DNA of 64,000 bases from Bog-756 sp049521915. GTDB lineage: Bacteria; Actinomycetota; Acidimicrobiia; Acidimicrobiales; RAAP-2. A program made the translations under genes and the position numbers. The DNA is taken from NCBI GenBank assembly GCA_049521915.1, contig JBEKOI010000007.1, positions 3,365 through 67,364 of the forward strand, read 5' to 3'. The notes beneath the pieces were generated by a model that was not told the DNA's origin, searched no databases, and saw only the letters and a list, made by a program, of their open reading frames with translations. Positions 16,760 through 24,860 of the stretch are shown here, one piece after another (the stretch's first letter is position 1; each line of letters begins with the position of its first letter).

Positions 16760-18414
16760 TCGGGCGACGCCGAGCTCCCGTCCGGTGGTTCTGCCTGGCC
16801 CTCGTCGCCGTTGCCGGGATCGCCCTGAGCTCATGCGGCGGATCGCCTGTGGTCACATCCCCCGCATCGGCCGACCCCGCGGACGGGCCGGTCGGTCCGC
16901 TGCGGGCTCCGGGAGGCCCGTGGCTGGTGGACCGGGATGGACGGACCGTCCTGCTCCATGGGGTCGATCTGGTCTACAAGATCCCGCCCTACGAGGTCGA
17001 GGTGAGCGGCACCGGGCGTGACGTTCTCACGCCGGCCGAGGCGCAGCGCATGGCCCAGCTCGGGTTCACCGTCGTGCGACTGGGGATCATCTGGAAGGGC
17101 CTCGAACCCGGTACCGACCCGATCGACGATCCCACCGTCTGTACGCCGGGTGCCCCTCGAGGATCCGGGTCCGGTCAGTTCGATGCCGGGATCTTCGATG
17201 CCTACCTGGCCCGCTTGGAGGCCACGGTCTCGCTCCTGGCCAGATACGGGATCTTCTCCCTCATCGACATGCACCAGGACGTCTACAACGAGGCCTTCGG
17301 CGGTGAGGGGGCGCCGAACTGGGCGGTGTGCACCGACGGCATCACTCCCCAACCCCGACTGCACGTCGCCAACTGGAGTGTCAACTACACCGGGCCGGGG
17401 GTGGCCCAGGCCTACGGTCACTTCTGGGACAACGACGTGGTCGGGAACCTCCAGGGCGAGTTCGACACCGTATGGACGAAGATCGCCGCCCGATTCCGGG
17501 GGAACCCGTGGGTGATCGGCTACGACCCGTTCAACGAGCCGTACGGGCCCGGCCTCGGCACCCGACCCGACAACCCGGCGTTCGATGCTCTCCTCGAGTG
17601 CTTCTACACCGGCCGGGCCCATCCGGGGTTGGACCAGGACGGCAGGCGGGTCACCTGCCCGGCCGACGATCCTGCGCAGGGCCTCATCCCTCGCATCGAG
17701 GCCGCCGACCCCACCCATCTGGTGGCCTACGAGGGCAACTACAGCACCGATTCGGGGGTGGTCAACCACATCGGGGCCATGGACTACCCGCGCCTCGTGC
17801 TCAACTTCCACGACTACTGCTTCCTCCACGTCCCCAACGGTCCGGAGCCGGCTGACTTCGCTTCCATCTGCGGACCTCTCGAACGCTTCGTCTTCACCCA
17901 GCACGACCAGGAACGGGTCAACAACTCCACACCCGAGCAGCCCGGCGGACCCGGTTGGCTGCTCACCGAGTTCGGTGCCACCACCGACACCTCGGACCTG
18001 GGTCGGATCACCTCCGGTGCGGACGCCAACCTCGTGGGGTGGATCTACTGGCAGTGGATCAACTATGACGACCCGACCGGGTCGCACTCGTCGGCACTCT
18101 GGCCTCCCCGCGCCGCCACCGCCTCCCAGCTGAACGTGCTGTCGCAGACCTACGCCTCGGCGGTTGCCGGAACGCCACTGTCCATGGGCTTCGATCCCGC
18201 CACGGCTGCCTTCGAGTTCCGCTACCGATCCGACCCGAGGATCACGGCACCCACCGTGATCGTGGTACCGGTGGCCACCCATTACCCGCACGGTTACTGT
18301 GCCCGAACAACCGGGGGGCGGGTCATCTCCCGCCCGGATGCGACCCGGATCGACGTGGATGCAGGGCCGACGGCCAGCGTGGGGACCGTGTCGATCACCG
18401 CGGGTTCGTGTTGA
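16756..18414 (+). CDS. GH5 lipoprotein, endoglycoceramidase-like glycosidase
   Basis: A 552-residue secreted glycoside hydrolase. The signal peptide ends in an ALSSC lipobox, giving a membrane-anchored lipoprotein. The TIM barrel shows the family-5 acid/base Glu261 in DPFNEPYG and nucleophile Glu405 in LLTEFGA. SLIDMHQDVYNEAFGG and the GAPNWAVCT stretch are typical of endoglycoceramidases, which cut the oligosaccharide off glycolipids. The start GTG 16756 overlaps the acyltransferase stop by 4 bp. The coupling suggests the substrate is a glycolipid or glycan also handled by the acyltransferases; this is inference. Confidence 0.87.
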   Translation: MIGRRRAPVRWFCLALVAVAGIALSSCGGSPVVTSPASADPADGPVGPLRAPGGPWLVDRDGRTVLLHGVDLVYKIPPYEVEVSGTGRDVLTPAEAQRMAQLGFTVVRLGIIWKGLEPGTDPIDDPTVCTPGAPRGSGSGQFDAGIFDAYLARLEATVSLLARYGIFSLIDMHQDVYNEAFGGEGAPNWAVCTDGITPQPRLHVANWSVNYTGPGVAQAYGHFWDNDVVGNLQGEFDTVWTKIAARFRGNPWVIGYDPFNEPYGPGLGTRPDNPAFDALLECFYTGRAHPGLDQDGRRVTCPADDPAQGLIPRIEAADPTHLVAYEGNYSTDSGVVNHIGAMDYPRLVLNFHDYCFLHVPNGPEPADFASICGPLERFVFTQHDQERVNNSTPEQPGGPGWLLTEFGATTDTSDLGRITSGADANLVGWIYWQWINYDDPTGSHSSALWPPRAATASQLNVLSQTYASAVAGTPLSMGFDPATAAFEFRYRSDPRITAPTVIVVPVATHYPHGYCARTTGGRVISRPDATRIDVDAGPTASVGTVSITAGSC

Positions 18415-19184
18415 CGGAACCGCGGCGCGACCGGCGGGAACCGCCGCGGTTCCTACCCGTGTCGGTGCAAGGGGTCGGGGCTGTGAGCGATCGCCTGATC
18501 CGGGTGACGCTGGCCGGGGCCGACCTCGAGCACCTCGCCGTCGGGCAACCGGCGGCCAGCATCCGGCTCCTGCTCCCATCGACTCCCAGCGGAGCGCTCG
18601 TCATCCCGAGCTGGAGCGGCAATGAGTTCCTGCTCCCGGACGAGCGACGACCCGTCATCCGGACCTTCACGCCTCGGCCCGTCGGGCCACGGGTCCTCGA
18701 GCTCGACATCGTCATCCACGACGGTGGGCTCGCGTCCGATTGGGCCACGGCGGCCAGCGCCGGTGACCAGGCCGCGGTCTCGGGCCCAGGCCGCGGCTAC
18801 TCGATCGACGGTGACGCCGGCGACTTCTTCCTGGGCGGGGACGAGACCGCCATACCGGCCATCTGCCAGCTTCTCCAGGCGCTGCCGGCGCAGAAGTCGG
18901 TGCAGGTGCACATCGAGGTCTCCCACCCCGGAGCCCGTATCGCACTGCCCGGGCATCCGCTGGCGACCACCGAATGGCACGACCTGCCCCCTGGCGCCGC
19001 TCCCGGCGATGCGTTGATCGACGCCGTCGAGGGCGCCCGATTCGGCACCGGTGTCCGGGTCTGGGTGGCCGGGGAGGCGGCGGCGGTGCAGCGTATCCGC
19101 CGTCACCTCTTCGAGGTCCGGGGGGTGTCTCGCACCCAGGTGTCGGCGCGTGGTTATTGGAAGCACGGCCGGGCCGGTGGGTGA
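18408..19184 (+). CDS. Siderophore-interacting FAD protein
   Basis: A 258-residue ViuB/SIP-family flavoprotein, thought to reduce ferric siderophores and release iron in the cytoplasm. Visible motifs are VIRTFTPR (FAD binding), FFLGGDETAIPAICQLL (NAD(P)-binding-like start) and the C-terminal WVAGEAAAVQRIRRHL...ARGYWKHGR typical of the family. GTG 18408 overlaps the GH5 stop by 7 bp. No siderophore synthesis genes are nearby. It shares an iron theme with the Fbp-type importer 7 kb upstream, but no iron box is visible here. Confidence 0.9.
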   Translation: MLTEPRRDRREPPRFLPVSVQGVGAVSDRLIRVTLAGADLEHLAVGQPAASIRLLLPSTPSGALVIPSWSGNEFLLPDERRPVIRTFTPRPVGPRVLELDIVIHDGGLASDWATAASAGDQAAVSGPGRGYSIDGDAGDFFLGGDETAIPAICQLLQALPAQKSVQVHIEVSHPGARIALPGHPLATTEWHDLPPGAAPGDALIDAVEGARFGTGVRVWVAGEAAAVQRIRRHLFEVRGVSRTQVSARGYWKHGRAGG

Positions 19185-19194
19185 TACTGGGGCC

Positions 19195-19560
19195 GTGCTT
19201 CTCATCGATGCCGCCAACGTGGTCGGGTCTCGGCCCAACGGCTGGTGGCGGGATCGCCCGGGGGCGGCCCGGGCATTCGTCGAGCGGGTTCGTGTTGCGG
19301 TGGCGGCCGGGCGGCTGGTCGAACCGGTCGTGGTGGTCCTGGAGGGGGCTGCCCGTACCGGTGTCGAGGCGGGGGTGGCCGGCGGGGTCACCGTCCTCCA
19401 TGCGCCCGGCAGCGGTGACGACACCCTCGTTTCCACCGCCGCCGGAGCCTCGGGTCAGGTGACACTCGTCTCGGCGGATCGTGCGTTGTGCCGGCGGGCC
19501 ACCGACCTGGGGGCAGACGTGGTCAGACCGGGATGGCTCCTCGGTCTGCTTGACGGGTGA
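19195..19560 (+). CDS. Small PIN/NYN-like protein
   Basis: A 121-residue protein starting LLIDAANVVGSRPNGWWRDRPGAA, which resembles the actinobacterial PIN/NYN-like group with an acidic residue at the first beta strand. SGDDTLV and LVSADRALCRRA carry the further acidic residues expected of a PIN-type nuclease, and GADVVRPGWLLGLL ends it. GTG 19195 is preferred: GATACT (19183-19188) lies 6 nt before, suggesting a leaderless start, and the upstream frame overlaps the siderophore gene. Nuclease activity is an inference from fold motifs. Confidence 0.7.
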   Translation: MLLIDAANVVGSRPNGWWRDRPGAARAFVERVRVAVAAGRLVEPVVVVLEGAARTGVEAGVAGGVTVLHAPGSGDDTLVSTAAGASGQVTLVSADRALCRRATDLGADVVRPGWLLGLLDG

Positions 19561-19612
19561 CGCCGGGCGCGCCGGTTCGTTGGGATGGAAAAGGCTCTCT
19601 AGAGTGGCCCAC

Positions 19613-20857
19613 GTGGAACGAATCGACGCCGACCTGCTCATTCCGGGACGGGGCGATCCCATACGCGACGCCGCTGTCGTCATCGACGGATCTTCGATCG
19701 TCTACGTGGGTCCCCGCCAGACCGCGCCCGACGTTCGGTCCCCGGTCTCGGTCCCTTGCCTCATGCCCGGACTGTGGGACTGCCACGCGCACTTTCTCGG
19801 TTTGCGCTCCCTCGACCTCAACGAACTGGCCCTGGTTCCGACCGCCGTTCTCGCTGCCCGTGCCGCCAAGGACGCAGAGATCGCGCTGCAGGCCGGATTT
19901 ACGAGCGTCCGAGAGGCTGGCGGGCTCGGCGTTCACCTGGCCCGGGTCGTCGAGGAAGGGCTGCTGGCCGGCCCTTCGATCTACGCCCCCGGAGCCATCC
20001 TGAGCCAAACCGGTGGTCACGGAGATCTGCATGCCCTCCCACTGCCCTGGATGGGCGATCTGTGTCAGAGCGGAGGGCCGTTGGCACTGTGCGACGGCAT
20101 CCCCGAGTGCCTCAAGGCGGTCCGCTCCCAACTCCGGCTCGGGGCCAAGGTCATCAAGATCTGTGCCTCCGGGGGAGTCCTGTCCCAGGTCGACGACCCT
20201 GTGCATCAACAGTTCAGCGATGACGAGATGCGGGCCATCGTCGAGGAGGCTGGGAGGGCCGAGCGCATCGTGATGGCCCACTGCCACGGAAAGCCGGGCA
20301 TCATGGCGGCGCTGCGGGCCGGTGTGCGGACCATCGAGCACGGTAGCTACCTGGACGAGGAAGCCGCGTCCGCCATGCGCGAGCTCGGAGCCGTGCTGGT
20401 ACCGACCCGGTTCATCGTGGAACGCGGCCTTCAGGCGAAGGACAGCATGCCCGGCTATGCGTTCGAGAAGATGGAGGCTGTCGCCGACCGCCACCTCGAA
20501 GCGATCCATATCGCCCACCAAGCGGGTGTCACCCTGGCCCTCGGGACCGACATCTCGACCAGTGGCCGGGAGACAGCCGTCCCGTGGGGGATGAATGCGC
20601 GGGAGCTCGTCCATCTCGTCGATGCAGGCCTGAGCCCGCTGGAGGCGATCCGGGCCGGTACGGCCAACGGACACCTGACACTCGGGCCGCAAGCCCCGAG
20701 AGCAGGGGTGATCGAGGATGAGTGGGACGCCGATCTGATCGCCGTCGATGGTGACCCGATCGCCACCATCAGCCTGCTGGCCGACCCGGTCCACATCACA
20801 CACGTGTGGAAACGGGGCCGGCTGGTGAAGGAGCCGACTGCTCCCCGCCCCGGGTGA
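19613..20857 (+). CDS. Metal-dependent amidohydrolase (imidazolonepropionase/prolidase-like)
   Basis: A 414-residue amidohydrolase-superfamily TIM barrel. Metal ligands are visible: HAH in LWDCHAHFLG, Lys in GAKVIKICASGG (carboxylated lysine), His in MAHCHG, His in TIEHGSYLD and Asp in LGTDIS. The C-terminal DADLIAVDGDPI and VWKRGRLVK close the small beta-sandwich. GTG 19613 is preferred because TAGAGT (19600-19605) lies 7 nt upstream; GTG 19604 is the alternative. Relatives hydrolyse C-terminal Pro/Arg/Lys dipeptides or ring amides. Substrate not deducible. Confidence 0.88.
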   Translation: MERIDADLLIPGRGDPIRDAAVVIDGSSIVYVGPRQTAPDVRSPVSVPCLMPGLWDCHAHFLGLRSLDLNELALVPTAVLAARAAKDAEIALQAGFTSVREAGGLGVHLARVVEEGLLAGPSIYAPGAILSQTGGHGDLHALPLPWMGDLCQSGGPLALCDGIPECLKAVRSQLRLGAKVIKICASGGVLSQVDDPVHQQFSDDEMRAIVEEAGRAERIVMAHCHGKPGIMAALRAGVRTIEHGSYLDEEAASAMRELGAVLVPTRFIVERGLQAKDSMPGYAFEKMEAVADRHLEAIHIAHQAGVTLALGTDISTSGRETAVPWGMNARELVHLVDAGLSPLEAIRAGTANGHLTLGPQAPRAGVIEDEWDADLIAVDGDPIATISLLADPVHITHVWKRGRLVKEPTAPRPG

Positions 20858-20893
20858 TCCGGCCTACCGCCGACGGGTGCAGGCTTCAGGAGG

Positions 20894-21310
20894 TCACTGA
20901 CCGTGAGGCTCCGGCTGCTGGGCACGCTCCACACCCTGCTCGTCGGAGACGACCCGAAGGGCGTGGATGTCTCCACAGACGAAACTGAGTGCCAATCCCG
21001 CCGCCAACCACGAGTCCCGTCTCCCGATCGACCGCATCGCGGCCAGGCTGACGACGGTGTCGAGCGCATCGCTGGCCAAGGTGGCCCAGGTCCAACGCCG
21101 TGCATCATCTCCCACGCCCGATCGTGCCGCGGACACCGCGCCCAGGCCCAAGACGAGATCCCGGATGCCGATCGTCCTCATCAGGAGGAGGCCGGCGCCA
21201 GCCGGCGATTCGGTGCCGGCCAGGCGCATGGGCGCTCCCGGTGCGACGATCAAAGCGATCCCCACCGAGGTGCGGAGCCACCCCATCGCTTCTGAACTGA
21301 TCGTGGGCAC
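20894..21310 (-). CDS. Small integral membrane protein, DUF4267-like
   Basis: A 138-residue protein with three or four membrane segments (SVGIALIVAPGAPMRL, IRDLVLGLGAVSAA, WLAAGLALSFVCGDI). The RTIGIRDLVLGLG stretch recalls DUF4267 membrane proteins of unknown function. The start GTG 21310 has TACGCT 6 nt upstream on the same strand, another apparent leaderless promoter. Converges with the amidohydrolase gene. Confidence 0.65.
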   Translation of the reverse strand: MPTISSEAMGWLRTSVGIALIVAPGAPMRLAGTESPAGAGLLLMRTIGIRDLVLGLGAVSAARSGVGDDARRWTWATLASDALDTVVSLAAMRSIGRRDSWLAAGLALSFVCGDIHALRVVSDEQGVERAQQPEPHGQ

Positions 21311-21322
21311 AGCCAGAGCGTA

Positions 21323-21774
21323 GCCAAGCCGTCCCCACGTTCCTGAAGAAGCCGTCAGAGACGCGCGGAGCGGCGGGCGGTCGCCGCTTCCGAGAGCACC
21401 CGGACCGCCGGGGGCAGGAGGGTGTTACCATGGAGGCCAAGCAGTGCGGATGAACGTGTGCCGCCTTGTTGTGGTGAGCCTTCGATGGCTGCCACGCCCG
21501 GCCCGGTACCGCTCGCAAACATCGGCCTCGTCGATGCACCGGCGGCAGGGCACCTCTGACACGGGCCCGACCTCCACGCAGTGCTGACCAAGGGCCACCT
21601 ACGTCAGAGCCGGTTGCGGTCGATCTGGCGGCACGAGCCGACCATCACCGAACACGGTGCTTTTTGGCCGACGATGGCCCGGTCATCAGCGACCGGACCC
21701 TGAGGCACGGGGCCAGGAATCACTGGCGCCGCGCTCTCGACACAGAATCATCAATACAGACAGGAACAACGTTC
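21323..21774. other. Intergenic region with no recognised gene
   Basis: About 450 bp between the DUF4267-like gene and the small protein at 21775. The open frames here have biased composition and no recognisable domain. A 44-codon ATG frame at 21450 exists but has neither a ribosome site nor a well-placed -10. I see no tRNA or repeat. It may hold regulatory sequence for the sigma-factor cassette. Confidence 0.4.
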
Positions 21775-22023
21775 ATGAATCATCAATCAGAAGTGCTGGC
21801 CGCACTCGATCGAAGCTGCGCCAGGCGGGTCGATGCGGAGAACCAACTGCGCTCGATTCGGGGGAGGGCCCTCAGGGCATCGCTCGCCGAACTCGACAGC
21901 CTGCTCGCCTTCGAAGTTCGATTGGAGGCCCGGCTGACGGAAGTCCTGCATCGCAATCTCGCCGCTGCCGACAAGACGGCCGAGTCGGTGTCAACCGAAG
22001 GGGCCGCTGCGGTGTCTCAGTAG
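21775..22023 (+). CDS. Small helical protein upstream of the sigma-factor cassette
   Basis: An 82-residue protein I do not recognise. It looks almost entirely alpha-helical (ALDRSCARRVDAENQLRSIR, then LAELDSLLAFEVRLEARL), with a heptad-like pattern. ATG 21775 is the natural start; the frame extends to 21664 without support. It ends 36 bp before the ECF sigma gene, so it may belong to that unit. Confidence 0.5.
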   Translation: MNHQSEVLAALDRSCARRVDAENQLRSIRGRALRASLAELDSLLAFEVRLEARLTEVLHRNLAAADKTAESVSTEGAAAVSQ

Positions 22024-22059
22024 TTGGTGAGCATCGGAATACTCGAAGGAAGGGTCCGC

Positions 22060-22566
22060 GTGGACGACGGCGAGGGCATGCTGGTCGAGTTCGTCCGGGT
22101 CGAGTACCCGGTTCTCGTCGCCGCCCTCGGACTGGTGTGTGGCAGTCGGGAAGCGGCGGAGGATGCGGTGCAAGAGGCACTGGCCCGAGCAGTCGTCGCC
22201 GAGCAACGGGGTCGTCACATCGACTCGCTTCCAGCCTGGGTGCGGGTGGTGGCGTTGAACCTGCTCCGAAACCGGTGGCGATCATTGGGGAGAGAGCGGG
22301 TCGCCATCCGCCGGCTTGTGCACACGGAGACCGGTGACTCCGATGGCGGGGGGAGCAGAGAGGACGTTCTCGATCTACGCCTCGCGGTCGCCCGACTACC
22401 GCGTCGCCAACGGGAAGCTGTGGCGCTGCACTATCGACTCGGCCTGAGTGTGGCCGAGACGGCAACGGCGATGGGCGTCACCGACGGGACGGTCAAGACG
22501 TTGCTGAGCCGAGCAAGGTCGGCCTTGTCGGCCGCTCTCGGAGATGCGGAGGACGCCCGTGCCTGA
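22060..22566 (+). CDS. ECF-type RNA polymerase sigma factor (SigE-like)
   Basis: A 168-residue sigma factor. Region 2 is EYPVLVAALGLVCGSREAAEDAVQEALARAVV with LPAWVRVVALNLLRNRWR; region 4 is LPRRQREAVALHYRLGLSVAETATAMGVTDGTVKTLLSRARSAL. GTG 22060 is preferred because AAGGAAGGG (22046-22054) lies 5 nt upstream. Its 3' end overlaps the following membrane protein by 8 bp, the arrangement of a sigma factor with its anti-sigma factor. Confidence 0.88.
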   Translation: MDDGEGMLVEFVRVEYPVLVAALGLVCGSREAAEDAVQEALARAVVAEQRGRHIDSLPAWVRVVALNLLRNRWRSLGRERVAIRRLVHTETGDSDGGGSREDVLDLRLAVARLPRRQREAVALHYRLGLSVAETATAMGVTDGTVKTLLSRARSALSAALGDAEDARA

Positions 22567-23281
22567 CGATGATGCCTTCGACCCGAGCCTGGACCGTCGA
22601 TTGCGCTCAGCGCTCGAGGCTGTTGCCGCGCCGGCCGACGGCGCCGGCGTGCCCGCCTCGGTCGCCCGTCGGGTCGCCCGTCACCGGAGACGTGTCCGTT
22701 CTGCGACCGCAGCCGCCGTCGTCGTTGTTGTGGTGGGCGGGATCGCCGCCGCCAGCCTCTCATCGGTCGGCGGGGCTCGGCGCCCGGACCGGGTGTCTGC
22801 CGCCGCTCCCGCGGCCACGGCGCCGTCGAACTCGCGGGCGGCGGTCGGTTCGAACGGACCTTCCGTGCGCTCCCAGGGTCCAGCCCCCGTTCCCCCACCG
22901 TGTCCCACGGGTGCCAGTGTCCCCTCCATGGCCACCGGCAGCTACTGCGGTCCCCGGCCACCGGCAGGCAACGGCCTCGGCCCCGACGGGGAGTGCACCG
23001 GCCGCGAGACTGCGCCGCCGTGCGGACCGGGTGCGGTGCCCGGTCACTACTACGCCTACACGATGCCGGGCAGCTGCAGTGGGCTCGTCCTCTTCGACGG
23101 GCGGCGGTGGGTGTCCGAGTTGCCGCCACCGACTCCGGTGCCCGCCTTCGATGTCTGGATGCGGCTCACTTCCGGTGGGGTCCTCGGGTGGATAAGCCCT
23201 CGGGGCGCGGTCGGCTTCCGGCCCTACACGGGCCAGCCCCTCCTGGCCTGCAGCGGTTCGTCAGGCAGGCCACCCGGTTGA
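22559..23281 (+). CDS. Membrane protein, probable anti-sigma factor
   Basis: A 240-residue protein with a 45-residue cytoplasmic N-terminus (FDPSLDRRLRSALEAVA), one membrane helix (SATAAAVVVVVVGGIAAASL), and a Pro/Ser-rich extracytoplasmic part with six cysteines followed by a small globular region (YYAYTMPGSCSGLVLFDG...). GTG 22559 overlaps the sigma gene by 8 bp. Size, topology and coupling fit an anti-sigma factor, though I see no zinc HxxxCxxC motif. Its stop overlaps the next ATG by one base (TGATG). Confidence 0.7.
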   Translation: MPDDDAFDPSLDRRLRSALEAVAAPADGAGVPASVARRVARHRRRVRSATAAAVVVVVVGGIAAASLSSVGGARRPDRVSAAAPAATAPSNSRAAVGSNGPSVRSQGPAPVPPPCPTGASVPSMATGSYCGPRPPAGNGLGPDGECTGRETAPPCGPGAVPGHYYAYTMPGSCSGLVLFDGRRWVSELPPPTPVPAFDVWMRLTSGGVLGWISPRGAVGFRPYTGQPLLACSGSSGRPPG

Positions 23282-24353
23282 TGAGAACCCCGAACCACGC
23301 CGAGCCCCTTCGCCCGGATGCACCCGGGCCCAGGGGTCGTCTCCCCGTAGGCACCGAGCGGAGGACCTCGCCGGCCAGAGGAAGATGGGTGGCACGGCGA
23401 GCCGCCGTCTTCGGGATGGGTGTTGTCACCGCATCGACCCTGGTGGCATGCCATCCCATCGGTAGGGTGACCTCGACCACGAGACCGCCCGCCTCTCTCC
23501 CGGCCACAGGGGTCATGCCAAGGACAAAAAATGCACGGCCGGTGCCGTCGTCGGCGGCCGGTTCATCCATCCGTTCGTCATCGGTGGCCTTCGGGTGGCC
23601 CCGCTCACCGGGAACCACTCGGATGCACCCCTGGACCTCGACCGGGCGGCGGCCGAGGAGTACGTCGCCGTCACCGGAGGTCTGGCCGACGGTGCGCCGG
23701 CATCCGGCAGGCAGATCGTCGGCTCTGGCCGCGTGACCCTCACCGGCGTCGCCACACCGACCGGGACGCCGGCGCTCCGTGGCCGGCCGGCCTGGATCGG
23801 CATCGTCCTCGGCCGCCCGGATGCGGGGGGCTACAACTGCCCCTTAGAAGAGGCGACGACACCCCGGGCACCGGGACGACCGCCATCCGGTGAAGGGGCC
23901 ACGACTTTTCACCCCATCGACTCCGCGGTCATCTTCTACGGGGTGCGTGGCCAGGGGGCCGTGCTGTACCGGGCCGGGGGCTCCAAGCCCTGTGGGGGGT
24001 CCACCGGGCCGAAGGCCACCGTCGCCTATGCAGAGGTGCCGGTACGCTGGGTGCAGCTCGGCCCACCGGGCCTGGCCACGTCCATCGGCTACCGGGCGCC
24101 GGTGTGCGCACAATTGTTCGGCGTGGGGACCGGCGGCAACGTCCACACCGGAGTCTTCGGCGTGAACGTGACGGTGGTGGTGCCGTTCGACCGGAGCGGT
24201 TGCGGAGCTACGAAGTGGTTCACGACGACCGTGACCGTCTTTCCGGTCGACGCCGGCCCGGGCGCGCCGCCCCCTCCGGGTCGCGTGGTCCTCCGGCACG
24301 ACCCGATTCCGGCGTCGATACCACCGTCCCTCGTGGATCAGATGGCCGGGTAG
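23281..24353 (+). pseudogene. Secreted lipoprotein requiring a -1 frameshift at an A6 run
   Basis: Translation from ATG 23281 gives a Tat/Sec-like basic N-terminus and a lipobox (STLVAC) but then drifts into low-complexity sequence. The plausible continuation is in the -1 frame: from about 23523 that frame reads KKCTAGAVVGGRFIHPFVIG and continues to a stop at 24353, yielding about 350 residues. The two frames meet at ACAAAAAATGC (six A, 23526-23531), which can be read as the slippery heptamer A-AAA-AAT. It may be a programmed frameshift, a homopolymer mutation or an assembly error. Product unknown, secreted, last gene of the sigma/anti-sigma cassette. Confidence 0.6.
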
Positions 24354-24408
24354 CCGACCACTGGCAGCATCGTGGTGGCGCTCGGGCGCAACCGACCTCT
24401 TCCGGCGA

Positions 24409-24414
24409 TACCGT
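24409..24414 (+). promoter_or_regulatory. -10 hexamer before the tautomerase-like gene
   Basis: TACCGT followed by 5 nt and ATG 24420; no ribosome-binding sequence. Fits a leaderless start. Confidence 0.4.
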
Positions 24415-24419
24415 GTTCC

Positions 24420-24809
24420 ATGGCGATCGCTCGGATCGAGGTGGTCGGCGTCCTGACTCCCAGTGAGAAGCGGGATCGTCTGGACGCGGTCCATGATGCA
24501 ATCGTGACGGCCCTGCAGGTACCAAGTGACGATCCGACCGTATCGATCACCGAAATTGACCCGGGCAATGTCATACTCCCGGGCGGTGTCGGCGACCGGT
24601 ACACGATGGTGGAGATCACAATGTTTGCGGGACGTTCCATCGAAACGAAGCGGGCCCTCTACACGAGTCTCTGTGCGTCGCTCACTTCCGTCGGGATTCC
24701 TCTGCCCGACGTACTGATCAACATCGTCGAGGTGCCGACCGACAATTGGGGGGTTCGGGGTGGTATTCCCGCAAGCGAAGTAGATCTCGGATTCCAAGTG
24801 GATATCTGA
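24420..24809 (+). CDS. Tautomerase-superfamily protein lacking the catalytic N-terminal proline
   Basis: A 129-residue protein of tautomerase fold: a beta strand at the very N-terminus (IARIEVVG), an amphipathic helix (PSEKRDRLDAVHDAIVTAL), SITEIDPGNVILPGG, then the second repeat (TMVEITMFAGRSIETKRALYTSL...PLPDVLINIVEVPTDNWGVRGG). Known family members use Pro1, exposed after Met removal. Here codon 2 is GCG (Ala), so the classic catalytic base is absent. The start is fixed by the strand position and by the -10 5 nt upstream. Activity, if any, would need another mechanism. Confidence 0.8.
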   Translation: MAIARIEVVGVLTPSEKRDRLDAVHDAIVTALQVPSDDPTVSITEIDPGNVILPGGVGDRYTMVEITMFAGRSIETKRALYTSLCASLTSVGIPLPDVLINIVEVPTDNWGVRGGIPASEVDLGFQVDI

Positions 24810-24860
24810 GATCGTCGGCCCGGGTGCCGCGGCCCGTTGCCGTTGCCGGTGGGCCTGCGC

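Noticed and set aside
14930..16834. 634-codon minus-strand frame
   Set aside because: Antisense shadow of the second acyltransferase.
16831..18579. 582-codon minus-strand frame
   Set aside because: Antisense shadow of the GH5 gene; no domain.
21450..21584. 44-codon frame in the 21.3-21.8 kb gap
   Set aside because: No ribosome site, poorly placed -10 and no protein-like pattern.
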